Source of the DNA: Ruminococcus flavefaciens
GTDB taxonomy: Bacteria > Bacillota_A > Clostridia > Oscillospirales > Ruminococcaceae
DNA: 13,281 nt
Direction: 5' to 3'
Assembly: GCA_004556875.1 (NCBI GenBank)
Contig: SFFP01000032.1
Coordinates: 1 to 13,281 of the forward strand
Below, one piece after another: positions 6,429 to 12,914 of this stretch; the first letter of the stretch is position 1; every line of letters begins with the position of its first letter. A program made the translations under genes and the position numbers. The notes under the pieces were generated by a model that searched no databases, was not told where the DNA came from, and saw nothing but the letters and a program-made list of their open reading frames with translations.

Positions 6429-9383
6429 TCAGTCAAGACCGAGTTCCCTGCGCTTGCGCGTTATTTCTTCATTTATGTCCTTATTGTACCAGATAAGAGT
6501 ATCACGGGGATTTGCTTTCTCATTGATAGTCTCTCTGAATGCGTTCATAATATTTCTTGTAACGGCATAAGAAGCAGGTATCACAGGTATCTCTTCAAGC
6601 TCCTGCTGCTGCGCTCTAAGCCTTGAAAGCTCGTCCTCAGACCATGAAAGCTGTCCGAGAGCCTCAACATTTGCAGTGTCAAAACGTCCCATAGTGCCGA
6701 GAAGTCCCTCTATCTGAGAAGCATACTGCACCTGTGTATCCGTATCCGTGAACCATTTGATGAACTTCCATGCGTTATCCTTATTCTTTACCTTTTTGAA
6801 TATAACAGCTCCTGCTCCGCTTGAATTCGCCGCATGAGACACTGTGCCGTCTGCCCTTACCGTTGCAGGCACAGGACAGAAGTCCCACAAGCCGCTTATT
6901 TCGGGAGAAGCTGCCGTAAGCTGATTGAAAAAGGTGTAATTCGCAACAACTATAGGATATTCTCCTGTGCGGAAACGGCTGAACGCATCATAGGTCTGTT
7001 CAAAGCTGTACTTTGTGTAAAGGTCTGTCCACTCCTCAAAGGACTGCACAGCCTCGATACTATTGAATGTGGAAGCCGTCTGTTCTTCATTATAATAATT
7101 AACGCCCTTTTGCAGCATGAACATGGCAAAGGTGTGACCTGCTTCCGTTGCAGGAGATATATTGTTCGGCGGAAGTATAAGTCCCACCGACATATAATTT
7201 CTTTGAAGTGCAGGCAGCATATCTATGAGTCCGCTCCATGTTTCGGGCGGAGAAGCAAATCCAAGCTCAGTCAGTATATCCTTTCGGTAAAACATCATAG
7301 GAAAGGTCTGACTTATGGGGAGTCCGTAACAGCCGCCGTTGAAGCTGTACTGGGTCATGGCGTTTTTCTGGAAACGCTGCTTTACGTCATCAAAGTCATC
7401 GAACTGTGACAAGTCCACAAGCAGGTCTCGCGCCGCAAGGTTCACAGGGAACTCTCCGCCGAGGAAAAGCGCCGCATCAGGACCTTTTCCTGCAAGAGTA
7501 GCTTCAACCACTCCGCCTGTAACAAGATTTACCGACACAGGTATGCCTGTCTCCTGACTGAACTGATTTTCTGTCATTTCCTTTACCACCTGTGCCTGAT
7601 CTCGTCCGAGGGATACCCATACATTTATAGCGTCCTCTCCCGTAACATCAGAAAGAGTGGTATAGTCCTCAAAGAAAGAGCCGATAAAGGCATCAAAGCC
7701 GAATTTCAGCGACTTGCCCAGCTTCTCCTTACAGCTTGCAAAGCTTCTGTCAGCTGTTGCGAACTCGATATAGTCCACTTCAAGGGGCTGATTGCGGTTA
7801 TCTCTCATCCACGCAGAAAGAGAGGTTATGCCGTCCTTTATCTGTGAAAGATATGAGGGTATTTTCAGCGGCTTATCCACGCATTTATCGAGTATTACCG
7901 CCATATTTTCAAGTGCTGCCGCTTCCGAGCCGCTTGTATCGGAAAGAGCTTCTATGCCTTTCTGTACGTCTTTCAGCTCCGCTGATATGCTGCGGAATTC
8001 GTCCACAAGCTCAGGTATCTTCTCATGCACATAATAATCTGTATACTTATCGGGAGAAGGTCCTGTTATCATGAGCACCTTTCTATAATAGGTATTCAGC
8101 TCGGAAACATCATCCTCAAGCCGTCTGAGATACTCACCTATCTCACCGGGAACAGCTTCAAGGGTAATGGTGTGATCCTTTCCGCCCTCAAGCCATACAT
8201 ACACATCATCACCGCCGCTTTTCGGACTAATCACAGACCAGTCCGTATCGTAAGGGAATTTCACGCAGTCAAGCTCACTGCACGGCACTTCGCCGTCGAT
8301 GTATATACGTCTTGCGGAATAAAATCCGCGTATTTGATCCTGACGCGCTTTAATGCCTATCCTGTACCAGCCGCCGCTGCCGACCTGCTCAGCAGGGATA
8401 GTCCACGAAGCCGACTGCATAGCCTTTTTCCAGCTTCCGCTGCCGAGGGTATTATACACCACCTTGCATGGATCAGAGGGTGACGCAAGATAGCTTGTAT
8501 TATCATATGTAGGGTAAAGAGTCGGGTCAGATTTGAGGTCAGCCGACTCAGCCTCTATCCTGAACAATGCTGATGAAGTCGCCTCCACCGCTATATCCGT
8601 ACTGACAGCCGAAGCATACTCAGTGTAAGACGGAAGCTTATCAGGATTTCTGAAGCAAAGGCTCGCTATGGCAAGCTGTGCACGTTCAGAGCTGAGTTTC
8701 AGTGTGTGCTTTCCCTTTTCAAGCGAGAAGAACAGCGGCTCGCTGAAAAGTCCGTCGGTATCCCCGAAAAAGCATTTCTGCCACATAGTCCGCTGCACCT
8801 GCGCAGGACGCACCTGATTTCCGCGTCTGTCGGTGTATATGTCCTTTTCATTTACCCATACCCTGTTAAGAGCAAGTCTCGAAGCCGTATCATAGGGCAC
8901 CTCACCGTCAAGCTCCATTTTCAGCTCTATAGATGAGCTGCTTGATATCATGGGGCAGTATTCCGCTTCAAGACAGTAAATACCGCTTTCAGCCGCCTCA
9001 AACTCATAGGTCACTTCTCCGGACAGACTGCTCCAAAGCAGTACACCGCTGCGAGTCTCGCCGTCATCATCGGTAAAGCTGCCTGCAGCTATATCTCCGT
9101 CCGAGGAGTCCGAACCTTTTTCCGCAGAGACAAAGTCCTTGCCTTTAATAAGTATCTCATCATCGGGACGGACATCATCGTGATGAAGGTCGTAATAATC
9201 GCTGAAAGTCTGCATATCCATGTCAGACTCGTCAATACGGTAATAGTCCTCAGCCATTGCCGCAGCAGTTGCCGCCGATGGAGTATCCGCTTCCGCAGCC
9301 GCTTTCAGCATACCGACAGAGCTTCCCATAGAAAAAATACAGGTCATAAAAGCAGCCGCAGCCGCTCTGAAAGCTCGCTTCAT
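6429..9383 (-). CDS. Large multidomain extracellular solute-binding protein
   Basis: 984 aa, about twice the usual 400-450 aa of sugar-binding lipoproteins; first gene of the operon. The ATG at 9383 lies 13 nt after an AAAGGGGG site. A signal peptide covers residues 1 to about 32 (MKRAFR, Ala-rich core, AAAEA). Two beta-rich regions follow at about 75-245 and 272-412; the second begins LFRIEAES, as in carbohydrate-binding jelly-roll modules. A helical, partly coiled-coil region spans about 415-575. From about 585 on there is a standard family 1 binding protein (INVWVSLGRDQAQVVKEM; then GPDAALFLGGEF, YGLPISQTFPMMFYRKDIL, FRTGEYPIVVANYTF and AWKFIKWFTDTDTQVQYA). It probably captures a glycan and hands it to the two permeases. 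It has no convincing lipobox and no C-terminal helix, so the means of surface retention is unclear. Cys pairs such as 137/143 and 368/373 lie in the exported part. Confidence 0.9.
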   Translation of the reverse strand: MKRAFRAAAAAFMTCIFSMGSSVGMLKAAAEADTPSAATAAAMAEDYYRIDESDMDMQTFSDYYDLHHDDVRPDDEILIKGKDFVSAEKGSDSSDGDIAAGSFTDDDGETRSGVLLWSSLSGEVTYEFEAAESGIYCLEAEYCPMISSSSSIELKMELDGEVPYDTASRLALNRVWVNEKDIYTDRRGNQVRPAQVQRTMWQKCFFGDTDGLFSEPLFFSLEKGKHTLKLSSERAQLAIASLCFRNPDKLPSYTEYASAVSTDIAVEATSSALFRIEAESADLKSDPTLYPTYDNTSYLASPSDPCKVVYNTLGSGSWKKAMQSASWTIPAEQVGSGGWYRIGIKARQDQIRGFYSARRIYIDGEVPCSELDCVKFPYDTDWSVISPKSGGDDVYVWLEGGKDHTITLEAVPGEIGEYLRRLEDDVSELNTYYRKVLMITGPSPDKYTDYYVHEKIPELVDEFRSISAELKDVQKGIEALSDTSGSEAAALENMAVILDKCVDKPLKIPSYLSQIKDGITSLSAWMRDNRNQPLEVDYIEFATADRSFASCKEKLGKSLKFGFDAFIGSFFEDYTTLSDVTGEDAINVWVSLGRDQAQVVKEMTENQFSQETGIPVSVNLVTGGVVEATLAGKGPDAALFLGGEFPVNLAARDLLVDLSQFDDFDDVKQRFQKNAMTQYSFNGGCYGLPISQTFPMMFYRKDILTELGFASPPETWSGLIDMLPALQRNYMSVGLILPPNNISPATEAGHTFAMFMLQKGVNYYNEEQTASTFNSIEAVQSFEEWTDLYTKYSFEQTYDAFSRFRTGEYPIVVANYTFFNQLTAASPEISGLWDFCPVPATVRADGTVSHAANSSGAGAVIFKKVKNKDNAWKFIKWFTDTDTQVQYASQIEGLLGTMGRFDTANVEALGQLSWSEDELSRLRAQQQELEEIPVIPASYAVTRNIMNAFRETINEKANPRDTLIWYNKDINEEITRKRRELGLD

Positions 9384-9415
9384 ACGTTTTTCCGCCCCCT
9401 TTCATGCGTAATGGC

Positions 9416-9458
9416 AAATAAAAATGCGCAAGCTCCCCTGCGTCGGGAATTATGCGCA
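9416..9458 (-). terminator. Leader attenuator-like hairpin before the sugar operon
   Basis: In the RNA read from the minus strand, TGCGCA (9458-9453) can pair with TGCGCA (9430-9425). Inside, TTCCC pairs with GGGGA around a six-base GACGCA loop. The structure is followed directly by TTTTTATTT (9424-9416). It lies downstream of the predicted start site (about 9501) and 32 nt before the start codon at 9383, the layout of a premature terminator. An internal loop of three bases on each side weakens the stem. No ligand-binding fold or leader peptide was recognised, so the controlling signal is unknown. Confidence 0.5.
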
Positions 9459-9473
9459 CAGACAGCCGTTTCA

Positions 9474-9489
9474 CAGTTTGTAAAAACTG
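9474..9489. promoter_or_regulatory. Inverted repeat just downstream of operon start site
   Basis: CAGTTT and AAACTG form a perfect 6-bp inverted repeat around GTAA, about 12-27 bases downstream of the predicted transcription start. It could be a repressor operator or a small hairpin at the 5' end of the leader RNA. No matching regulator gene is in the window. Confidence 0.35.
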
Positions 9490-9507
9490 CATTTATTCTT
9501 CAAAATC

Positions 9508-9536
9508 AGTATATCAAATTTATTGTATAATGTCAA
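9508..9536 (-). promoter_or_regulatory. Sigma-A promoter of the sugar operon
   Basis: On the minus strand TTGACA (9536-9531) is separated by exactly 17 bases from TATACT (9513-9508). The -35 is perfect and the -10 differs by one base from TATAAT. The predicted start is near 9501, giving a leader of about 118 nt before the ATG at 9383. A promoter this close to consensus implies that control is exerted by a repressor or by the leader rather than by weak initiation. Confidence 0.8.
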
Positions 9537-9743
9537 GAAATTGAATGTGTCCGTATTATAAATAATATTTTTTACTTCATGATATTTAGCTAAATTATCA
9601 TTTTTCATGACAATGATGTACAAAGCAGATGTTATAAAACTGTAATCTATAACAATAAATTCACCTTCATTCTTTTAATTTAACGTCTGAATTTTACGAT
9701 TATTAAAAAACTGTAAAATCTTATCGAGTTTCTACTTTTTGTA
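9537..9743. other. AT-rich intergenic segment between divergent promoters
   Basis: No coding region is supported in these 207 bases. The stretch is strongly AT-rich. It contains a perfect 12-bp palindrome ATTTAGCTAAAT at 9584-9595, two TTCATGA copies at 9577-9583 and 9604-9610, two AAAACTGTAA copies at 9636-9645 and 9707-9716, and an inverted pair ATTTTAC (9691-9697) and GTAAAAT (9713-9719) just upstream of the plus-strand promoter. Any may be operators, but such short AT-rich repeats also arise by chance. Confidence 0.6.
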
Positions 9744-9772
9744 TTGACATTTGATTTGTTTTATGTTATGAT
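9744..9772 (+). promoter_or_regulatory. Sigma-A promoter of the ABC exporter pair
   Basis: TTGACA at 9744-9749, a 17-base spacer, and TATGAT at 9767-9772. Transcription should start near 9779, leaving a leader of about 54 nt before the TTG start at 9833. The match to consensus is strong, and the layout is divergent from the sugar operon promoter 208 bp away. Confidence 0.8.
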
Positions 9773-9832
9773 ACAAGTGTAGAAGAAGTATATGTCTTAA
9801 TACTAAACTCCACACATTAAGGAGAGATATTT

Positions 9833-10573
9833 TTGGCAAACGTACTCGAAGTAAAAAATCTTTCAAAGCAGTACACAAAGGTACTTGCAGTTGATAATAT
9901 ATCATTTGAAATAGGCGAAGGTGAGATATTTGCTCTTATCGGACCAAACGGTGCAGGTAAGACAACAACTATACGTATGATATCCACTCTTCTGACACCT
10001 ACCTCAGGCGATGCAGTCGTGGCAGGCAACAGTATAATAAAATCCCCCGACAAGGTCAGAGAATGTATAACTTACCTCCCTGACGAAGCGGGTGCTTATA
10101 AACAGATGACAGGTATCAAATACCTGAGATTTATGGCAGGTCTTTTCACAACAGACATCGACGGGATAAACTCCTGCGTTGAACGTGCGAAAAATATCTG
10201 CGGACTTGGCGACAGGCTCAGCGATAAGATCGGAAGCTACAGCCGCGGTATGATCCGCAAGCTTCTCCTTGCGAGAGCCGTTATGACAAAGCCAAAGCTG
10301 GCAATACTTGATGAGCCGACAAGCGGTCTCGATGTGCTCAACGCCATTGAGATACGCAAAACTATAAAAAAGCTTGCTGAGGAAGAAAAGATGTCTTTCC
10401 TTCTCTCATCACATAATATGCTTGAGATCGAGTTCGTTTCTGACCGCGTGGGAATAATCTCAAAGGGTCACCTTATGGTGACAGGTCGTCCCGACGAGCT
10501 CAAGGCACGATATGACGCGCCAAATCTTGAGAATGTCTTTGAAAGGGTGGTGAACGAGAATGAAGTTCATTAA
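9833..10573 (+). CDS. ABC-2 exporter ATP-binding protein (NatA-like)
   Basis: A 246-aa cytoplasmic ATPase. The start is TTG at 9833, chosen because AAGGAGA ends about 7 nt upstream and MANVLEVKNLSKQY is the normal family beginning. Walker A GPNGAGKT is at 37-44, the signature YSRGM at 136-140 (the NatA-class variant of LSGGQ), Walker B KLAILDEP at 155-162 with the catalytic Glu, the SGLD D-loop at 164-167 and the switch His at 194 (SSHN). At the Q-loop position the sequence reads YLPDEAG, lacking the usual Gln, as in other NatA-like proteins. The gene overlaps the permease gene by 14 bp, so they form one transporter. NatA-like systems export Na+, drugs, peptides or antibiotics; the substrate here is undetermined. 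No two-component or GntR regulator gene is adjacent. Confidence 0.92.
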   Translation: MANVLEVKNLSKQYTKVLAVDNISFEIGEGEIFALIGPNGAGKTTTIRMISTLLTPTSGDAVVAGNSIIKSPDKVRECITYLPDEAGAYKQMTGIKYLRFMAGLFTTDIDGINSCVERAKNICGLGDRLSDKIGSYSRGMIRKLLLARAVMTKPKLAILDEPTSGLDVLNAIEIRKTIKKLAEEEKMSFLLSSHNMLEIEFVSDRVGIISKGHLMVTGRPDELKARYDAPNLENVFERVVNENEVH

Positions 10574-11897
10574 CCTTCTCAAAAAAGAGCTCTCGGAGCT
10601 CATCAACAAGCAAATGATAGCTACACTTATCTTTATGCTCGGTATCTTCCTGGTAATGGGAAATGTTATGAAATCAGCTACAACTGAGATAGTTGAAGAT
10701 GCCACAAGCACCAAGGTAAGCATTTGTAATCAGGACGATACCGACTTCACTAACAAAATGCTGGAGTCATTCAAGTCCAACGGTGCAGAGATCAACTCCA
10801 TCAAGATCACAGGAGATGATTATGCTTCCGCTTTCAAAGATCAGAAAGATCTCAAGAGCTATATTCTCATACCGCAGGGCTTTGCAGACACAGTGCAGAA
10901 CGGCGATAAGCCAGAACTGCTGTCTATAAGCAAGGTCAAGTCGGTAACAGCTTTCGCAAATATAACAGGCGGAAGTGATTACGCTCTCTCAATTATAAAC
11001 TCCTATGTTTCACAGGAGCTTGCGGATCAGCAGGGCGTTTCAAAGGAACAGCTCAAAATCATTGAAGATCCGCTGACTATCACCGAGCATACAGTAGTAG
11101 CTGATAAATCGGCAAAGATCTCAGCTTCAGCTATTATCGGCAAGGTAATGATGCAGAATATGCTTCTGCCGTTAGTAGTCATCGTGCTAATAATGATGAC
11201 ATCTCAGTCGCTTATAGCTTCTATCTCAAACGAGAAGATAGACAAAACACTTGAAACTCTTTTATCTGCCCCTGTTTCAAGAAGTTCGGTAATTACAGCT
11301 AAAATGCTTGCAGCCGCTATCGTAGCTCTTATAAATGCAGCAGTTATGATGGTCGGTGTTACCTCCTACACAAAGGGTATGACAGGTGCGGTCACAAGTG
11401 AGATACCGTCAGAGGCAATGTCTTCACTTTCTACAGGCGATGCTTTCAGCAAACTCGGATTTCAGCTCGGAGTTTTTGATTATGTTATGGTAGGAGTTCA
11501 GCTCTTCGTAACAATAATGATATGCCTTGCATTATCAATTATCCTCGGAGCACTGGTCAATGACTCAAAGTCAGCACAGACAATGATACTTCCCCTTGTT
11601 CTGATGGTAATGATACCGTGGATGATAACAATGTTCATTGATATCAATTCACTTCCTACGGCGGCTAAAATCATAATTTACGCCATACCTTTCACTCACA
11701 CATTTACCTCGATACCAAACCTTATGTTCGGCAATATGACGGCATTCTGGATAGGTTTAGGGTATCAGATAGCTATATTCCTGATCGTGATGTTCTTTGC
11801 ATTAAAGCTTTTCAAGTCAGACAAGATACTCACGATATCCCTGAACTTCGGTCAGAAGTCCAGACTCAAAAAATCAAGAAAAACCACCGAGGATTGA
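10560..11897 (+). CDS. ABC-2 type exporter permease (NatB-like)
   Basis: A 445-aa membrane subunit of the exporter, starting at ATG 10560 inside the end of the ATPase gene (14-bp overlap), with AAGGGTGG upstream. Topology fits the ABC-2 membrane family (PF12698): helix 1 at about 20-37, a long extracytoplasmic domain at about 40-195, then helices at about 200-221, 248-268, 309-331, 342-362, 366-385 and 396-417, and a basic tail (KSRLKKSRK). The cytoplasmic segment SNEKIDKTLETLLSAPVSRS (223-242), next to the second helix, is the family hallmark that couples to the ATPase. The order ATPase then large permease matches natAB of Bacillus, but similarity is at family level, so I do not assign that symbol or substrate. 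A strong terminator follows 26 bp after the stop. Confidence 0.9.
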   Translation: MKFINLLKKELSELINKQMIATLIFMLGIFLVMGNVMKSATTEIVEDATSTKVSICNQDDTDFTNKMLESFKSNGAEINSIKITGDDYASAFKDQKDLKSYILIPQGFADTVQNGDKPELLSISKVKSVTAFANITGGSDYALSIINSYVSQELADQQGVSKEQLKIIEDPLTITEHTVVADKSAKISASAIIGKVMMQNMLLPLVVIVLIMMTSQSLIASISNEKIDKTLETLLSAPVSRSSVITAKMLAAAIVALINAAVMMVGVTSYTKGMTGAVTSEIPSEAMSSLSTGDAFSKLGFQLGVFDYVMVGVQLFVTIMICLALSIILGALVNDSKSAQTMILPLVLMVMIPWMITMFIDINSLPTAAKIIIYAIPFTHTFTSIPNLMFGNMTAFWIGLGYQIAIFLIVMFFALKLFKSDKILTISLNFGQKSRLKKSRKTTED

Positions 11898-11922
11898 GCC
11901 TCTTCCCTTTCCCCATGAAAAG

Positions 11923-11961
11923 ACGCAGCAGTTTCTGAGCAATGAGACTGCTGCGTTTTTT
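11923..11961 (+). terminator. Intrinsic terminator of the exporter operon
   Basis: A perfect 10-bp stem, ACGCAGCAGT (11923-11932) with ACTGCTGCGT (11947-11956), a 14-base loop and a T-run of six (11956-11961). It lies 26 bp after the permease stop and reads in the same direction. On the opposite strand the stem is followed only by CTTTTC, so action that way would be weak. Confidence 0.92.
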
Positions 11962-11990
11962 GTTTATTCCCGAAAAATCCCCATATAAAG

Positions 11991-12015
11991 TAAAAAGCTA
12001 TGCACAAGGCATAGC
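11991..12015 (-). terminator. Intrinsic terminator, deoD and candidate sRNA
   Basis: On the minus strand GCTATGC (12015-12009), a five-base loop CTTGT, and GCATAGC (12003-11997) form a perfect 7-bp stem followed by TTTTT (11996-11992). It lies 117 bp past the deoD stop, a long 3' tail for a terminator serving deoD alone. It faces the exporter terminator, so the convergent transcripts are insulated from each other. Confidence 0.75.
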
Positions 12016-12069
12016 AAATAAAAATGAAATGAATAAATATAGAAGGGGAATTGGGGGATTACTTAATCC
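11991..12069 (-). ncRNA. Candidate small RNA in the natB/deoD gap
   Basis: Predicted from position and signals only. On the minus strand a -10-like box at 12081-12076 would start RNA near 12069, and an intrinsic terminator ends it near 11991, giving about 79 nt. The 5' end could fold as GGATTA-AG-TAATCC (12069-12056). Then come a CCCCC run (12057-12053) and a CCCC run (12048-12045) separated by AATT, an AU-rich single-stranded stretch, and the terminator hairpin. Exposed C-rich patches are complementary to G-rich ribosome-binding sites, the mode known for several Gram-positive sRNAs such as RsaE. No start codon with a ribosome-binding site is present, so it is not a small protein gene. The alternative is simply the 3' untranslated region of deoD. 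Confidence 0.4.
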
Positions 12070-12075
12070 ACTAAT

Positions 12076-12119
12076 AATATACCAATCCAACCTTAAAATA
12101 ATCTTAAAGTTATCTTAAA
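12076..12119 (-). promoter_or_regulatory. Triple TTTAAG array with -10 box (PhoB/OmpR-type)
   Basis: Reading the minus strand, TTTAAG occurs at 12119-12114, 12108-12103 and 12097-12092, each start exactly 11 bases from the next. Ten bases after the last copy is TATATT (12081-12076), overlapped by TATTAT (12079-12074). Direct half-sites at one helical turn, ending about 10 bp before the -10 in place of a -35 box, are the known arrangement of promoters activated by OmpR/PhoB-family regulators. The specific regulator is not identified. Confidence 0.5.
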
Positions 12120-12131
12120 TTACGCTGAAAT

Positions 12132-12842
12132 TTATTTTACGGCATATGCGGTCTCAAGAGCTATCTCCATCATATCACGGAATGTGGTCTGTCTCTCCTC
12201 AGCAGATGTAGAAAGTCCCTTCAGCGGACAGTCTGAAACAGTGAGTATACAGAGCGCATTCTTCCCTGCCCTTGCCGCATTCATATACAGTGCGGCTGCT
12301 TCCATTTCAATTGCAAGAACATTCATCTTCTGCCACTTCGCAAGGCTGTCTGCATCGTCATAAAACGTGTCGCTTGAAAAGATATTTCCTACATGGAAGC
12401 TGTTGCCCTTTGCCTTTGCAGCCTCTACAGCCGCAGAAAGCAAGCTCCATGAAGCTGTAGGCGCATAAGTACCGGGAAGTCTGTACTGTGAAGCGTAGGC
12501 GGAATTGGTGCTTGCGCTCATACCTATTACTACATCACGAAGCTGTACATTGTCCGCGATCGCACCTGCTGTGCCTACTCTGATGATATTCTCAACACCG
12601 TATTCGTTGAAAAGCTCCCATGAGTATATGCCGATGGAAGGCATACCCATGCCGCTTCCCTGCACAGATACAGGAACGCCCTTGTAAGTACCTGTATAAC
12701 CAAGCATTCCCCTTACTTCGTTGTAGCACACAGGGGCATCAAGGTAGTTTTCGGCGATGAATTTTGCTCTCAGCGGATCTCCGGGCATGAGAACGGTCTT
12801 GGCGATATCGCCTTTTTTTGCATTATTATGTGGTGTCGGCAT
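12132..12842 (-). CDS. deoD: Purine nucleoside phosphorylase, DeoD type
   Basis: A 236-aa cytoplasmic enzyme of the hexameric NP-I family, full length (the E. coli protein is 239 aa). It cleaves purine (deoxy)ribonucleosides with phosphate to the free base and (deoxy)ribose-1-phosphate in purine salvage. The family landmarks are in place: MPTPHN at the start (His from the neighbouring subunit); phosphate-site residues in MPGDPLR (19-25), R44 and RVGTAGA (88-94); SDTFYD (157-162); the nucleoside-binding AIEMEA (177-182); and the catalytic Asp204 in TVSD with Arg217 in EERQTT. The start is ATG at 12842 with AGGAGGG 6 nt upstream. No clear promoter is seen in the 72-bp gap to the upstream flippase-like gene, so co-transcription is possible, though a strong hairpin lies between them. 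Base use differs from the sugar operon (GATC sites occur here). Confidence 0.96.
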   Translation of the reverse strand: MPTPHNNAKKGDIAKTVLMPGDPLRAKFIAENYLDAPVCYNEVRGMLGYTGTYKGVPVSVQGSGMGMPSIGIYSWELFNEYGVENIIRVGTAGAIADNVQLRDVVIGMSASTNSAYASQYRLPGTYAPTASWSLLSAAVEAAKAKGNSFHVGNIFSSDTFYDDADSLAKWQKMNVLAIEMEAAALYMNAARAGKNALCILTVSDCPLKGLSTSAEERQTTFRDMMEIALETAYAVK

Positions 12843-12866
12843 ATTTAGCCCTCCTTTTATGTTTAT

Positions 12867-12895
12867 AGCGGACGATAAATAAATCGTCCGCTTTT
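12867..12895 (+). terminator. Perfect 10-bp hairpin between flippase and deoD genes
   Basis: AGCGGACGAT (12867-12876) pairs perfectly with ATCGTCCGCT (12883-12892) around AAATAA. On the plus strand it is followed by TTTTATTTA and so looks like a terminator, yet both flanking genes are on the minus strand. On the minus strand it is followed by ATAAAC rather than a U-run and lies 8 nt before the deoD ribosome-binding site. It may block antisense transcription, partly terminate flippase transcripts, or act as a processing or stability hairpin. Confidence 0.55.
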
Positions 12896-12914
12896 ATTTA
12901 CTAAAAGCGCCTGT

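Noticed and set aside
6834..7409. A 191-codon plus-strand reading frame inside the binding protein gene
   Set aside because: It is antisense to a well-supported gene, rich in Cys, His and Arg as expected of a shadow frame, and lacks a ribosome-binding site or recognisable domain.
9335..9345. Cys15 of the solute-binding protein as a lipoprotein attachment site
   Set aside because: The residues before it (FMT) do not fit the lipobox, and a normal signal peptidase I site follows at about residue 32.
9250..9492. An 80-codon minus-strand reading frame starting in the leader (MQFLQTVKR...) as a leader peptide gene
   Set aside because: It has no proper ribosome-binding site, begins about 9 nt from the predicted RNA start, and its second half is an out-of-frame reading of the binding protein gene with low-complexity Cys/Gly residues.
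12092..12135. The TTTAAG array read on the plus strand, driving antisense RNA to deoD
   Set aside because: The only -10-like sequence in that direction (TTTATT at 12131) is poor, and no terminator or gene follows; the minus-strand reading has a better -10 and a terminator.
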